A program made the translations under genes and the position numbers. From positions 4,384,001 through 4,448,000 of the forward strand of contig NZ_JRKM01000001.1 in NCBI RefSeq assembly GCF_000768065.1: a DNA stretch of 64,000 nucleotides, written 5' to 3'. The notes beneath the pieces are model-generated. The model made no database searches, was not told the origin of the DNA, and saw only the letters and a list, made by a program, of their open reading frames with translations. Of the stretch, positions 18,066 through 27,359 are shown piece by piece (within the stretch, counting starts at the first letter, position 1; every line of letters begins with the position of its first letter). The stretch is from Aquabacterium sp. NJ1 (GTDB lineage: Bacteria; Pseudomonadota; Gammaproteobacteria; Burkholderiales; Burkholderiaceae_C).

Positions 18066-18148
18066 TGTTTTCCTCCTGCAGACGTATTTGTAGTCAATTA
18101 TCGATATTTCTGCAAGATGCTCAACAAAGAGTTTTGTAGCATCCACGC
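18066..18148. promoter_or_regulatory. Shared control region of the Cro-like and CI-like pair
   Basis: 83 bases, A+T-rich compared with the surroundings, containing both promoters and presumably the operators. It contains the 8-bp palindrome TATCGATA and two TTTGTAG copies in the same orientation, which could mark repeated half-sites. I cannot assign operators firmly. Confidence 0.45.
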
Positions 18149-18889
18149 ATGAGCAAGAAAAACAGTGAATGGGGCAGCTACACGGGGCGTCTGTTGTGGG
18201 CCATGAATCGGGCCGGCAAGACCAACCAGAGCGAGCTGGCGCGCGCCGTGGGCATCAAGCCGCAGTCCATCCAGTACCTGTGTGATCCCAACTCTGGTGC
18301 GCGGGGCAGCTCGCACACCCCGTCGTTGGCGCGCGAACTGGGCGTGGGGGCCGAGTGGCTGGCGACAGGGCTGGGGCAGCCTGGCGGCGTCACGGTGGTG
18401 GACACGCGCGAGGCGGCATCCCCGGGGTATGCCGTCGGGAAGCTGCAAGCGGGGCAGGGGGCCCATCATGGGGTTCATCTGCGGGTGACGGGCACGCTGC
18501 GCACGGGCGGCCAGCCGGGCGAATTGACCAGAACCGATCTGGACAAGGGGCAGACCGATGGGGGCTTGATCCTGCCCTTGATGCTGCCGGTGGCGCCTGC
18601 CGTGCTGCGCGTGCAGGGCACCGCCTTGTCGCCGGGCATCAAGGACGGGCAGTTCATGGTGCTGCAGGCTGCACCTGACCCGGTGCAACTGGAGCCCGAA
18701 GACACCTTGCTCATCACGCTCACGGATGGGCGCGTATTGCTGCGCGAACTGATGGTGGTGCGCGAGCACAGCCTGCTGGTGCTGCCTGTGATGGGGGGGC
18801 GGGCCGAGCCGCTCGCCCGTGAAGACATCGCGGGGATCGAGCTGCTGGTTTGTGTGGTGCCGCGCCGCTGGTGGCGTGCCGGAGCGTGA
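18149..18889 (+). CDS. CI-like repressor with an S24 domain that lacks its catalytic residues
   Basis: 246 residues. The N-terminal helix-turn-helix is QSELARAVGIKPQSIQYLCD. The C-terminal half has the S24/LexA fold pattern VQGTALSPGIKDGQFMVLQ and later RVLLRELMVV. In active LexA/CI proteins the first motif reads G-x-S-M, with a nucleophile serine, and the second has a lysine before R-L. Here the serine position is alanine (about 159) and the lysine position appears to be arginine (about 199). RecA-stimulated self-cleavage therefore looks impossible, while dimerisation may persist. It is divergent from the Cro-like gene; the pair is either a phage remnant or a domesticated switch. Confidence 0.75.
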   Translation: MSKKNSEWGSYTGRLLWAMNRAGKTNQSELARAVGIKPQSIQYLCDPNSGARGSSHTPSLARELGVGAEWLATGLGQPGGVTVVDTREAASPGYAVGKLQAGQGAHHGVHLRVTGTLRTGGQPGELTRTDLDKGQTDGGLILPLMLPVAPAVLRVQGTALSPGIKDGQFMVLQAAPDPVQLEPEDTLLITLTDGRVLLRELMVVREHSLLVLPVMGGRAEPLAREDIAGIELLVCVVPRRWWRAGA

Positions 18890-19028
18890 AGCAGCCTGCC
18901 GCGGCCCGTCTCGGCCCTTGTGGCATGCACGGCGTCGGCCATGACCACGCACCAAGGTGGTCCATAACTTGCTGCTGTCACACAGACGCCTGCACACTGG
19001 TGCGGGCTCGTCCTAGCCGGAGATCTGT
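18890..19028. other. Intergenic region ahead of the transglutaminase/ATP-grasp array
   Basis: 139 bases after the CI-like gene. It should contain the promoter of the following array, but no convincing hexamers are visible. GGAGA about six bases before the GTG at 19029 is the likely ribosome site. No small gene seen. Confidence 0.4.
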
Positions 19029-22000
19029 GTGTCCATTCACGTTGCCCTCAATCACGTCACGCATTACCGCTACGACCGCCTGGTCAACTTGTCACCTCAG
19101 GTCGTTCGCCTGCGCCCCGCGCCACATTGCCGCACCCGCATCCTGTCGTATTCATTGAGGGTCGAGCCCGCCGTCCACTTCATCAACTGGCAGCAGGACC
19201 CGTTTTCCAACCACCTGGCCCGCCTCGTCTTTCCGGAGCAGACCCAGGAGTTCAAGATCACGGTGGACCTGGTCGCCGAGATGGCGGTCTACAACCCATT
19301 TGACTTTTTCCTGGAGCCCGAGGCGGAGACGTATCCCTTCAGCTACGACGCCTCCACGCTGCACGACCTCACGCCCTATCTCGTCAAGGGCGAGTTGACA
19401 CCGGCCTTCAAGGCTTTTGTCGACAGCATCGACCGCACCGAGGTGCGCACCATCGATTTCCTGGTCGGGCTCAACCAGCGCCTGCAAAAGGACATCAGCT
19501 ACACCATCCGCATGGAGCCCGGTGTGCAGACGCCCGAGGAGACGCTGACGCTGAAGTCCGGTTCATGCCGGGACACGGGCTGGCTGATGGTGCAGGCCCT
19601 GCGCCACCTCGGCCTGGCGGCCCGCTTCGTGTCCGGCTACCTGATCCAGTTGAAGGCCGATGTGGCCGCGCTGGACGGCCCCTCCGGCACCGAGGTGGAC
19701 TTCACCGATCTGCACGCATGGTGCGAGGTCTTCCTGCCCGGCGCGGGCTGGATCGGCCTGGATCCGACGTCCGGCCTGCTGGCAGGCGAGGGCCACATCC
19801 CCGTGGCCTGCACGCCCGAGCCCACAGGCGCCGCGCCCGTGACAGGTGCGGTGGACGAGTGCGAGGTCAGCTTCGAGCACCTCATGGACATCACCCGCAT
19901 CTATGAAAGCCCGCGGGTCACCAAGCCGTATACCGATGGGCAATGGGATGCCATTGACGCATTGGGCACCAAGGTGGATGCCGATCTGCAAGCGGGCGAT
20001 GTGCGCCTGACCATGGGCGGCGAGCCCACCTTCGTGTCCGTGGACGACCGCGATGGCGCCGAGTGGAACACCGACGCCCTGGGGCCCACCAAGCGGGGCC
20101 TGGCCACCGAGCTGGTCCACAAGCTGCGCCAGCGTTATGGCGAGGGCGGCTTCCTGCACTTCGGGCAAGGCAAGTGGTACCCCGGCGAGCAACTGCCACG
20201 CTGGGCCTTGTCGATCTTCTGGCGCACCGATGGCCAGCCTTGCTGGCACGACCCCAGCCTGTTTGCCGACGAGCGCAACTCGGTGCGCTACACCAGCCAG
20301 GATGCGCGCCTGTTCATCGACACGCTGGCCAACAAGCTGGGCGTGGGGCCCAGCTACATCCAGCCCGGTTATGAGGACACCTTCTACTACCTGTGGCGCG
20401 AGCGGCGCCTGCCGGTCAACGTCGACCCCTTCGATGCCAGGCTGGATGACGAGATGGAGCGCATGCGCCTGCTGCGTGTGTTCGAGCAGGGTCTGGAGCA
20501 CCAGGTCGGTTACGCCTTGCCGCTCAAGCGCAACGATGCCCTGGGCCTGAGCGGCCCCAAATGGATGACCGGGCCGTGGTTCTTCCGCGATGAGCGCATG
20601 TACCTGTTCCCGGGCGATTCGCCCATGGGCTACCGCCTGCCGCTGGATTCGCTGCCCTGGGTCAGCAAGGGCGACTATCCCTACAGCCACGAGCACGACC
20701 CGTTTGCGCCACGCGGGGCCTTGCCGGCCGCGGCCTCCTTGAAGGCCCAGTACGCGCAGCACCAGGTTGGTGGCGGCTTCGCTCAAGGTGGTGTCGTGAG
20801 CACGCAGGGGCAGAACGTGGCCGGCCTGGGTGGTGCGGGCGTCAACGGCGAGTGGGGGGCACTGGGTGCCAACCCGCCTTCGGGCCCGGGTGGGGCGGCT
20901 GCTCAAAGCGGTGACGCGGCGCGCATGCCCAACCGCTTCGAGTCGGCGCACTGGATCACACGCTCGGCCTTGTGCGTGGAGGTGCGCAACCCCGATCGCG
21001 CCAGCGGCCCCAAGGTCGAGGCCGAGGGGCAGGGTGGTGGCGTGATGTACGTGTTCATGCCGCCCCTGACCTTGCTGGACGACTACCTGGACCTGCTGGC
21101 CGCCGTCGAAGCCACCGCGGCCGAGTTGGGCATGGCCATCGTGCTGGAAGGCTACCCACCGCCTCGCGACCCTCGCCTCAAGGTGCTGCAGGTCACGCCG
21201 GACCCCGGTGTCATTGAAGTCAACATCCACCCCGCGTCCAGTTGGGGCCAACTGGTGGACCACACCGAGTTCCTCTACCAGGCCGCACATGAAACCCGCC
21301 TGTCCACCGAGAAGTTCATGGTCGATGGCCGGCACACCGGCACGGGCGGCGGCAACCACTTCGTGCTGGGGGGCGCCACACCGGCAGACAGCCCCTTCCT
21401 GCGCCGCCCCGACCTGATCCCCAGCCTGCTGACCTTCTGGCACAACCACCCGTCCTTGTCCTACCTGTTCTCGGGTTTGTTCATCGGGCCGACCAGCCAG
21501 GCGCCTCGCATCGACGAAGCCCGCATGGACCAGGTCTACGAGACCGAGATCGGCCTCAAGGAGATTGAGCGCCAGATGGACATCTGGGGGCAATGCCCGC
21601 CCTGGCTCATCGACCGCACCTTGCGCAACCTGCTGATCGACGCCACCGGCAACACCCACCGCAGCGAGTTCTGCATCGACAAGCTGTACTCGCCCGACGG
21701 CCCCACCGGCCGCCTGGGCCTGCTGGAGCTGCGTGCCTTCGAGATGCCGCCCCACGCCAAGATGAGCCTGGTGCAGCAGTTGCTGTTGCGTGCGCTGGTG
21801 GCCTGGTTCTGGAAGACGCCTTACCAAGGGCATGGCGCCCAGCGCCTGACCCGCTGGGGCACCGGGCTGCACGACCGCTTCCTGCTGCCCAGCTTTGTCG
21901 AGCAGGACTTTGCCGACGTACTGGCCGAGCTGCAGATGGCGGGCTACGGCTTCCAGAACGAGTGGTTTGCACCACATTTCGAGTTCCGCTTCCCCTACAT

Positions 22001-22538
22001 CGGCGAAATCTCGGCAGCCGGGGTGCGCCTGACCTTGCGCGGGGCGCTGGAGCCCTGGCACGTGATGGGCGAGGAGGGCTCGCCAGGCGGCACCGTGCGC
22101 TATGTGGATTCGTCCCTGGAACGGCTGGAGGTGCGCGCCACCGGCCTCAACGGCAACCGCCATGTGGTCACGGTCAACGGCCAGATCCTGCCGCTGCACC
22201 CCACGGGCCGTGTGGGCGAGTTCGTGGCCGGGGTGCGCTACCGCGCCTGGCAGCCGCCGTCCTGCCTGCACCCCACCATCGGCTCGGATGCGCCCTTGAC
22301 CTTTGACGTGGTGGACAGCTGGCTCAAACGCTCTCTGGGCGGGTGCCAGTACCACGTGGCACACCCGGGTGGGCGCAATTACGACAGCTTCCCGGTGAAC
22401 GCCTACGAGGCCGAAAGCCGGCGCCTGGCGCGTTTCTTCCGCATGGGGCACACGCCAGGCTTGATGCCGATCAAGCCCAAGCCTGCTGGTATCGAGCACC
22501 CCTTGACGCTGGACTTGCGCACGTCACGCTCGGCTTGA
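19029..22538 (+). CDS. Large transglutaminase-like protein fused to a putative amidoligase (DUF2126)
   Basis: 1169 residues from a GTG start. Residues 1-95 form the bacterial transglutaminase N-terminal domain. Residues 130-260 form a papain-like transglutaminase core with triad Cys180 (KSGSCRDTGW), His229 (DLHAWCEV) and Asp245 (LDPTSG). From about 310 to the end the protein matches DUF2126, which Pfam describes as a putative amidoligase. It opens with TMGGEPTFVSVDDRDG and contains GGGNHFVLGG and an acidic/basic core. The triad suggests peptide-bond cleavage or transfer, and the second part ATP-dependent amide formation. A glycine/alanine-rich insertion lies at about 575-640. No signal peptide, so cytosolic. 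Substrate unknown. Confidence 0.85.
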   Translation: MSIHVALNHVTHYRYDRLVNLSPQVVRLRPAPHCRTRILSYSLRVEPAVHFINWQQDPFSNHLARLVFPEQTQEFKITVDLVAEMAVYNPFDFFLEPEAETYPFSYDASTLHDLTPYLVKGELTPAFKAFVDSIDRTEVRTIDFLVGLNQRLQKDISYTIRMEPGVQTPEETLTLKSGSCRDTGWLMVQALRHLGLAARFVSGYLIQLKADVAALDGPSGTEVDFTDLHAWCEVFLPGAGWIGLDPTSGLLAGEGHIPVACTPEPTGAAPVTGAVDECEVSFEHLMDITRIYESPRVTKPYTDGQWDAIDALGTKVDADLQAGDVRLTMGGEPTFVSVDDRDGAEWNTDALGPTKRGLATELVHKLRQRYGEGGFLHFGQGKWYPGEQLPRWALSIFWRTDGQPCWHDPSLFADERNSVRYTSQDARLFIDTLANKLGVGPSYIQPGYEDTFYYLWRERRLPVNVDPFDARLDDEMERMRLLRVFEQGLEHQVGYALPLKRNDALGLSGPKWMTGPWFFRDERMYLFPGDSPMGYRLPLDSLPWVSKGDYPYSHEHDPFAPRGALPAAASLKAQYAQHQVGGGFAQGGVVSTQGQNVAGLGGAGVNGEWGALGANPPSGPGGAAAQSGDAARMPNRFESAHWITRSALCVEVRNPDRASGPKVEAEGQGGGVMYVFMPPLTLLDDYLDLLAAVEATAAELGMAIVLEGYPPPRDPRLKVLQVTPDPGVIEVNIHPASSWGQLVDHTEFLYQAAHETRLSTEKFMVDGRHTGTGGGNHFVLGGATPADSPFLRRPDLIPSLLTFWHNHPSLSYLFSGLFIGPTSQAPRIDEARMDQVYETEIGLKEIERQMDIWGQCPPWLIDRTLRNLLIDATGNTHRSEFCIDKLYSPDGPTGRLGLLELRAFEMPPHAKMSLVQQLLLRALVAWFWKTPYQGHGAQRLTRWGTGLHDRFLLPSFVEQDFADVLAELQMAGYGFQNEWFAPHFEFRFPYIGEISAAGVRLTLRGALEPWHVMGEEGSPGGTVRYVDSSLERLEVRATGLNGNRHVVTVNGQILPLHPTGRVGEFVAGVRYRAWQPPSCLHPTIGSDAPLTFDVVDSWLKRSLGGCQYHVAHPGGRNYDSFPVNAYEAESRRLARFFRMGHTPGLMPIKPKPAGIEHPLTLDLRTSRSA

Positions 22539-22636
22539 GGGAGGGAAGGGGCAACCCTAGGTATCTGGGGGCCCTGGGTTTGACACACTGGACTTATGGG
22601 TTGTAATCCCAACCCGTCGTTCATTTGTCAGTACCC

Positions 22637-24601
22637 ATGTCGGTTTCGCCCCCCAGTGGCACACCTCAACCATCGGCCCCCTCCCGTGAGGCGGCCTTGA
22701 GCGAGGCCGTGTACCGCGATTGCTTTGATCTGTCTCCCGCCGCCCAGGTGATCCTCAATCACCGTGGCGAGTTGCTGGATCTCAACCTCCAGGCCTGCAC
22801 GGTGATGGGCCATGAGCGCGCCGTGCTGCTGGGCCGCCGCCTGACAGACGTGGTGCACGCTGATGACCGCGCGGAGATTTTCTCCGCCATCGAGCACAGC
22901 ACGGAACACAAGGTGCCTTTCGAGCTGGAGTGCCGCGTGCAGTCACCCGGGCAGGCGCTGCGCTGGTTCCTGGTGCAATCGCGGCCGGCGGGCCAGCCCG
23001 GGCAAGGCACGCTCTGGTACACCTTGCTGGCCGACATCACCGAACGCAAGAGGCAGGAGGCGTGGCTGACTCACCGCAATGCCTTGCTCACGGCCTTGTC
23101 GCACAACCTGCCCGGCATGATTTACGTGTTCAGGCCGGGCATGGACAAGGGCGGGCGCCTGGACTTTGTCAGCGAGGGGGTGCGCCACTTGTTCGGTGCC
23201 ACGCCTGAAGAAGCCCTGGCCAGCCCCTGGGTGCTGTACAACCGGGTGCCACCGGAAGACCTCAGCAACTTTTTCCAGCAGCGTGACCAGGCCATCGGCG
23301 AGGCCAGCCGCCTGCACAGCGAGTTCCGCGTGCGCAATGCCGAGGGTGAACTGCGCTGGTGTGCGGCTGATTCGGTCGCCGGCCTGGATGCCGACGGCAA
23401 CGAGGTGCGCTGCGGCTACATCGCCGACATCACCGAGCACAAGCTGTATCAGGAGGCCTGCATGGCCGCAGAAACGGCCGAGCGCGCCAGCCGTGCCAAG
23501 TCGCAGTTCCTCTCACGCATGAGCCACGAATTGCGCACACCGCTCAACGCCGTCATCGGGTTTGCGCAGCTGCTGCAGATGGACAAGAGCCCCGAGCTGG
23601 CCGACAGCCAGCGCCAGAAGGTCGAGCTCATCGAACGCTCGGGGGCGCACCTGCTGGACGTCATCAGCGATGTGCTCGATCTGTCACGCATCGAGGCGGG
23701 CGACATGCCCTTGTCGGTCGAGCCCATCATGCTGGGTGGCGTGATCAACGATGCCCAGGCCATGGTGGCCGAGGCGGCGGGCCGCGCCAATGTGCTCATG
23801 ACCGAATCCGGCCGCAGCTGGGACATGTACGTCATGGCCGACCGTGTGCGCCTGCGCCAGGTGCTGGTCAACCTGCTGAGCAATGCAGTCAAGTACAACC
23901 GGCCGGGCGGTGAGGTCTGTGTGGCCGTCAGCATGGAGAGCGACACGCGTGTCCTGCTGGAGGTCACCGATACCGGCGTGGGCCTGAGCGAGAGCCAGAT
24001 CACCCACCTGTTCGAGCCCTTCAACCGGCTGGGCGCCGAGCATTCCGGCGTCGAGGGCACCGGCATCGGCCTGGTGATCGTGCACCGCCTGGTCGAGCTG
24101 ATGGGCGGCACCATCGCCGTGCGCAGCCAGGCCGGGCAGGGCACCACCTTCTCCCTGAGCCTGCCCGCCGCGGAGGTGGACCTGGCTTCCGACCACGGCG
24201 TGCTGGACGAAGCGCTGCCCGAGGCCCGCCAGGCCACCATCCTGTACGCCGAAGACAATGAGATCAACGTGTTGCTGGTGCGCCAGATCCTGGAGTTGCG
24301 CCCCTCCTGGAAGCTGGAGGTGGCCCGCAGCGGCGCCGAAGCGCTCAAGCTGGTGAACCAGATCCAGCCTGACCTGCTGCTGCTGGACATGCACCTGGGC
24401 GACATGACCGGTTTCGAGCTGGCCGAGCTGCTCGACCAGAACCCGGCCTTGCAGGGTGTGACCAAGGTGGCCTTGTCTGCCGACGCCATGCCCGATCGGG
24501 TGCATGCCGCACGCACCAAGGGATTCAGCGCCTACCTCACCAAACCGCTGGACGTGGCCGCGCTCCTGCGTTGCCTGGACGAGCACCTGGCCGCCAAATG
24601 A
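22637..24601 (+). CDS. Hybrid PAS-sensor histidine kinase with C-terminal receiver domain
   Basis: 654 residues from the ATG at 22637; an in-frame TTG lies four codons upstream. Two PAS domains span about 20-135 and 155-275. The dimerisation domain carries the phosphoacceptor His297 in FLSRMSHELRTPLNA. The ATPase part has NLLSNAVKYN, DTGVGLS and GTGIGLVIV. A receiver domain (about 535-650) has acidic EDN residues, the acceptor aspartate in LLLLDMHLGD (about 584) and a late lysine in LTKPLD. There is no membrane segment, so it is a cytosolic sensor. It interrupts the transglutaminase/ATP-grasp array in the same orientation and is followed by a terminator-like hairpin. It lacks a DNA-binding output domain. 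Confidence 0.9.
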   Translation: MSVSPPSGTPQPSAPSREAALSEAVYRDCFDLSPAAQVILNHRGELLDLNLQACTVMGHERAVLLGRRLTDVVHADDRAEIFSAIEHSTEHKVPFELECRVQSPGQALRWFLVQSRPAGQPGQGTLWYTLLADITERKRQEAWLTHRNALLTALSHNLPGMIYVFRPGMDKGGRLDFVSEGVRHLFGATPEEALASPWVLYNRVPPEDLSNFFQQRDQAIGEASRLHSEFRVRNAEGELRWCAADSVAGLDADGNEVRCGYIADITEHKLYQEACMAAETAERASRAKSQFLSRMSHELRTPLNAVIGFAQLLQMDKSPELADSQRQKVELIERSGAHLLDVISDVLDLSRIEAGDMPLSVEPIMLGGVINDAQAMVAEAAGRANVLMTESGRSWDMYVMADRVRLRQVLVNLLSNAVKYNRPGGEVCVAVSMESDTRVLLEVTDTGVGLSESQITHLFEPFNRLGAEHSGVEGTGIGLVIVHRLVELMGGTIAVRSQAGQGTTFSLSLPAAEVDLASDHGVLDEALPEARQATILYAEDNEINVLLVRQILELRPSWKLEVARSGAEALKLVNQIQPDLLLLDMHLGDMTGFELAELLDQNPALQGVTKVALSADAMPDRVHAARTKGFSAYLTKPLDVAALLRCLDEHLAAK

Positions 24602-24610
24602 CGGCTTTGC

Positions 24611-24630
24611 AGGCCGGTGGCCGGCCTTTT
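24611..24630 (+). terminator. Short GC hairpin with T-run after the hybrid kinase gene
   Basis: GGCCGG, loop TGG, CCGGCC, then TTTT. The stem is strong but short and the T-run has only four bases, so termination may be partial. Confidence 0.5.
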
Positions 24631-24689
24631 GCTTGCATGCCTGACAATCGGACGGGCTGATGCCCGCTGCCTCGCCCTGACTTGCCCTT

Positions 24690-27359
24690 ATGTCCTCGAC
24701 CCTCCAGCTCTTCGATGACCCCGCCGACTCGCCCTCGGTCGCCGCAGAAATGCAGCGCCAGGCGCGTCCGGTGGAGCCTGGGCATTACGACGAGTTGCGC
24801 GACGAGCAAGGGCAGTTGCGCCCGGCCTGGCAGGCCTTCGCCGAACACCTGGGTGCACCGTTGTCTGACCTGACGCGCCGCCAGAGCCTGCTGGCCCACC
24901 AGATCCAGGAAGACGGCATCACCTACAACGTCTACAACGCGCAAGGGGGCCCCAGCCGCCCCTGGTCGCTGGAGGCCTTGCCCCTGATCCTGTCGGCGGC
25001 CGACTGGCAGGCGCTGGAGCGTGGCGTGGCCCAGCGCGCCAGCCTGCTCAACCGTGTGCTGGACGACGTGTACGGCGAGCAGACCGTGCTCCGGGGGGGC
25101 TTGTTGCCCTCGGCCCTGGTGCTGGGCCACCCCAGCTACCTGCGGGGCCTGCAAGGGGTCAAGCCCGTGGGCGGCGTTTACCTGCATGTGGTCGCCTTTG
25201 ACCTCGTGCGCGGGCCCGACGGCGCCTGGTGGGTGGTGTCGCAGCGCACCCAGGCGCCGTCCGGCCTGGGCTACGTCATGCAGAACCGCCTGATCGTCTC
25301 GCGGCTGTTCCCCGAGGCGTATCGGGCCATGAACGTGCAGCACCTGGCGAGCGGCTACCGGCGCCTGCTGGACACCATGACCGAGCTGGCCAGCCTGTGC
25401 GCCGGCGGCGAAACCCCGCGCCTGGCCTTGCTCACCCCCGGGCCTTACAACGAGACCTACTTCGAGCACGCCTACCTGGCGCGCTACCTGGGCCTGCCCC
25501 TCGTTGAAGGCGGTGACCTGGTGGTGCGCGACGAAGGCCTGTTCCTCAAGACCGTGCAGGGCCTGGAGCCCATCCACGGCTTGCTGCGCCGCCTCGACGA
25601 CGATTTCTGCGACCCGCTGGAGTTGCGCTCCGACTCGACACTCGGCATCCCCGGCCTGATGCAGGCGGTGCGTGCCGGCAAGGTGGCACTGGCCAATGCC
25701 CTGGGCACGGGCTTCCTCGAATCCCCGGCCGTGCATGGTTTCCTGCCGGCGCTGTCGCGCAAGCTGCTGGGTGAAGAACTGGTGCTGCCCTCGCTGCCGA
25801 CCTGGTGGTGTGGTGAATCGGCCGCCTGGCAGGACGTGCGCGACGACCTGACCGAACGCGTGATCCGCCCCAGCTACCCGCATGCCGGCACACCGGGCTT
25901 TGGCGGCTCCAGCACCGTGCGCCAGAGTTTTGACGCCGTCATCGGGCGTGTGCTGACGCCGCCTGCGCTCAAGGCCTGGCGCGAACGCATTGACCACGAC
26001 CCGGCCGCCTACACGGTGCAACGTTTCGAGCCCTATCCCCAGGCACCGGTCTGGTCGGGTGGGGCGCTGAGCATGCGGGGCGCATCGCTGCGGGTGTACG
26101 CCTTGTCCGACGGGCAGGGTGGCTGGCAGGTCCTGCCCGGAGGCATGACACGCATTGCCACGCGCGACGCCGGCCCCGTTTCCATGCAACTGGGCGGCAG
26201 CAGTCTGGACACCTGGGTACTGACCGAGGAGCCGGTGGACACCTTCTCGATGCTGCCCTCGTCCATCAAGCTCGACGAGTTGATGCAGCGCCAGCGCCCC
26301 GTGGCCAGCCGCACCGGCGAGAACCTGTTCTGGATGGGGCGCTACACCGAACGCACCGAGCAGCAACTGCGCTTGCTGCAAACCTCGGTCAGCCTGCAGT
26401 CGGGTGACGACGAGATGCAGGCCAGCGTGTCACGCGCCTTGTCGGATCTGGCCGAGACCAATGGCCTGGTGCCCCCCGGCACACCCAGCCTGATCAAGTC
26501 GCCCCGGGTGTTCGAGCGTGCGGCGCTGGATGCCCTGATGGACGTGTCGGCCTCACAAGGGGCCTACAGCCTGGGCTTCAACCTGGGCGCCCTGGCACGC
26601 TCCGCGCAGAGCCTGCGTGAGCGCCTGTCGCCCGAGCATGCGCGCTTGTTGCGGGCCCTGGGCAGCGACTTTCAGCACCGCCTGACGCAAGCAGCCATGC
26701 CGCCTGACGAACTCGCGCATGAACACGTCGATGAGCGCGGTGAGCAGCCGGCTCGCACCGCACCACCAACCCGCCTGCGCAGCCTCACGCAGGCGCAGGA
26801 CGCCTTCGAGCACCTGGGCATGCAACTGGCCGCCGTGACCGGTGCCCAGACCGACCGCATGACGCGCGACCCAGGCTGGCGCCTGCTGACCGTGGGCCGG
26901 CTCATCGAGCGCCTGACCGGCTATGCCGGCATGCTCAAGGCCTTCTGGGAAAACGAGGCGCTCACGCACCCGCAAGGTTTTGACCTCGTGCTGGACTTGT
27001 TCGACAGCACCATCACCTTCCGCGCACGCTTTCAGCGTCGTCTGGAAGTGCCGGCCCTGCTGGCCTTGCTGGTGATGGACGAGACCAACCCCCGCGCACT
27101 GGCCTGCGTGCTGCGTCGCTTGCGCACCGAGTTGATCAAGCTGCCCGCCCGCGGCGGCTCGCATGCCGACATGCTGGCTTTGTTGCCTCATGAGGGCGTG
27201 GGGGTGTCGCTGGCCGACTTGTGTGCACCAGACAAGGGGCACGAAGCCGTGCTGGCCTTGCTCAACCGCCTGATCGACGCGGGCTGGCGCCTGTCCGACG
27301 AAGTCGGGCGCCGCTATTTCGCCCACGCCGAACCGACCGACTCCATGGTGAGCGCATGA
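24690..27359 (+). CDS. Circularly permuted ATP-grasp protein fused to an alpha-E domain
   Basis: 889 residues. The first 510 or so match the circularly permuted ATP-grasp family (DUF404/DUF407). Markers are SLLNRVLDDVYGEQTVLRGG, then TPGPYNETYFEHAYLARYLG, RRLDDDFCDPLELR and the ANALGTG stretch. From about 530 the alpha-E domain begins, with ENLFWMGRYTERTEQQLRLL; it is an all-helical module rich in glutamate and arginine. ATP-grasp enzymes activate a carboxylate with ATP and join it to an amine. Alpha-E proteins are found almost always with these ligases; their activity is unknown. The stop overlaps the ATG of the next transglutaminase gene. Confidence 0.88.
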   Translation: MSSTLQLFDDPADSPSVAAEMQRQARPVEPGHYDELRDEQGQLRPAWQAFAEHLGAPLSDLTRRQSLLAHQIQEDGITYNVYNAQGGPSRPWSLEALPLILSAADWQALERGVAQRASLLNRVLDDVYGEQTVLRGGLLPSALVLGHPSYLRGLQGVKPVGGVYLHVVAFDLVRGPDGAWWVVSQRTQAPSGLGYVMQNRLIVSRLFPEAYRAMNVQHLASGYRRLLDTMTELASLCAGGETPRLALLTPGPYNETYFEHAYLARYLGLPLVEGGDLVVRDEGLFLKTVQGLEPIHGLLRRLDDDFCDPLELRSDSTLGIPGLMQAVRAGKVALANALGTGFLESPAVHGFLPALSRKLLGEELVLPSLPTWWCGESAAWQDVRDDLTERVIRPSYPHAGTPGFGGSSTVRQSFDAVIGRVLTPPALKAWRERIDHDPAAYTVQRFEPYPQAPVWSGGALSMRGASLRVYALSDGQGGWQVLPGGMTRIATRDAGPVSMQLGGSSLDTWVLTEEPVDTFSMLPSSIKLDELMQRQRPVASRTGENLFWMGRYTERTEQQLRLLQTSVSLQSGDDEMQASVSRALSDLAETNGLVPPGTPSLIKSPRVFERAALDALMDVSASQGAYSLGFNLGALARSAQSLRERLSPEHARLLRALGSDFQHRLTQAAMPPDELAHEHVDERGEQPARTAPPTRLRSLTQAQDAFEHLGMQLAAVTGAQTDRMTRDPGWRLLTVGRLIERLTGYAGMLKAFWENEALTHPQGFDLVLDLFDSTITFRARFQRRLEVPALLALLVMDETNPRALACVLRRLRTELIKLPARGGSHADMLALLPHEGVGVSLADLCAPDKGHEAVLALLNRLIDAGWRLSDEVGRRYFAHAEPTDSMVSA

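Noticed and set aside
19563-22499. Long open frame on the minus strand opposite the transglutaminase/amidoligase gene
   Set aside because: The translation is histidine/glutamine/valine-rich with no motif, the typical shadow of a GC-rich gene; the plus-strand frame has a complete triad and family motifs.
24537-26381. Long minus-strand frame opposite the ATP-grasp fusion
   Set aside because: Same antisense composition artefact; the plus strand carries the ATP-grasp and alpha-E motifs.
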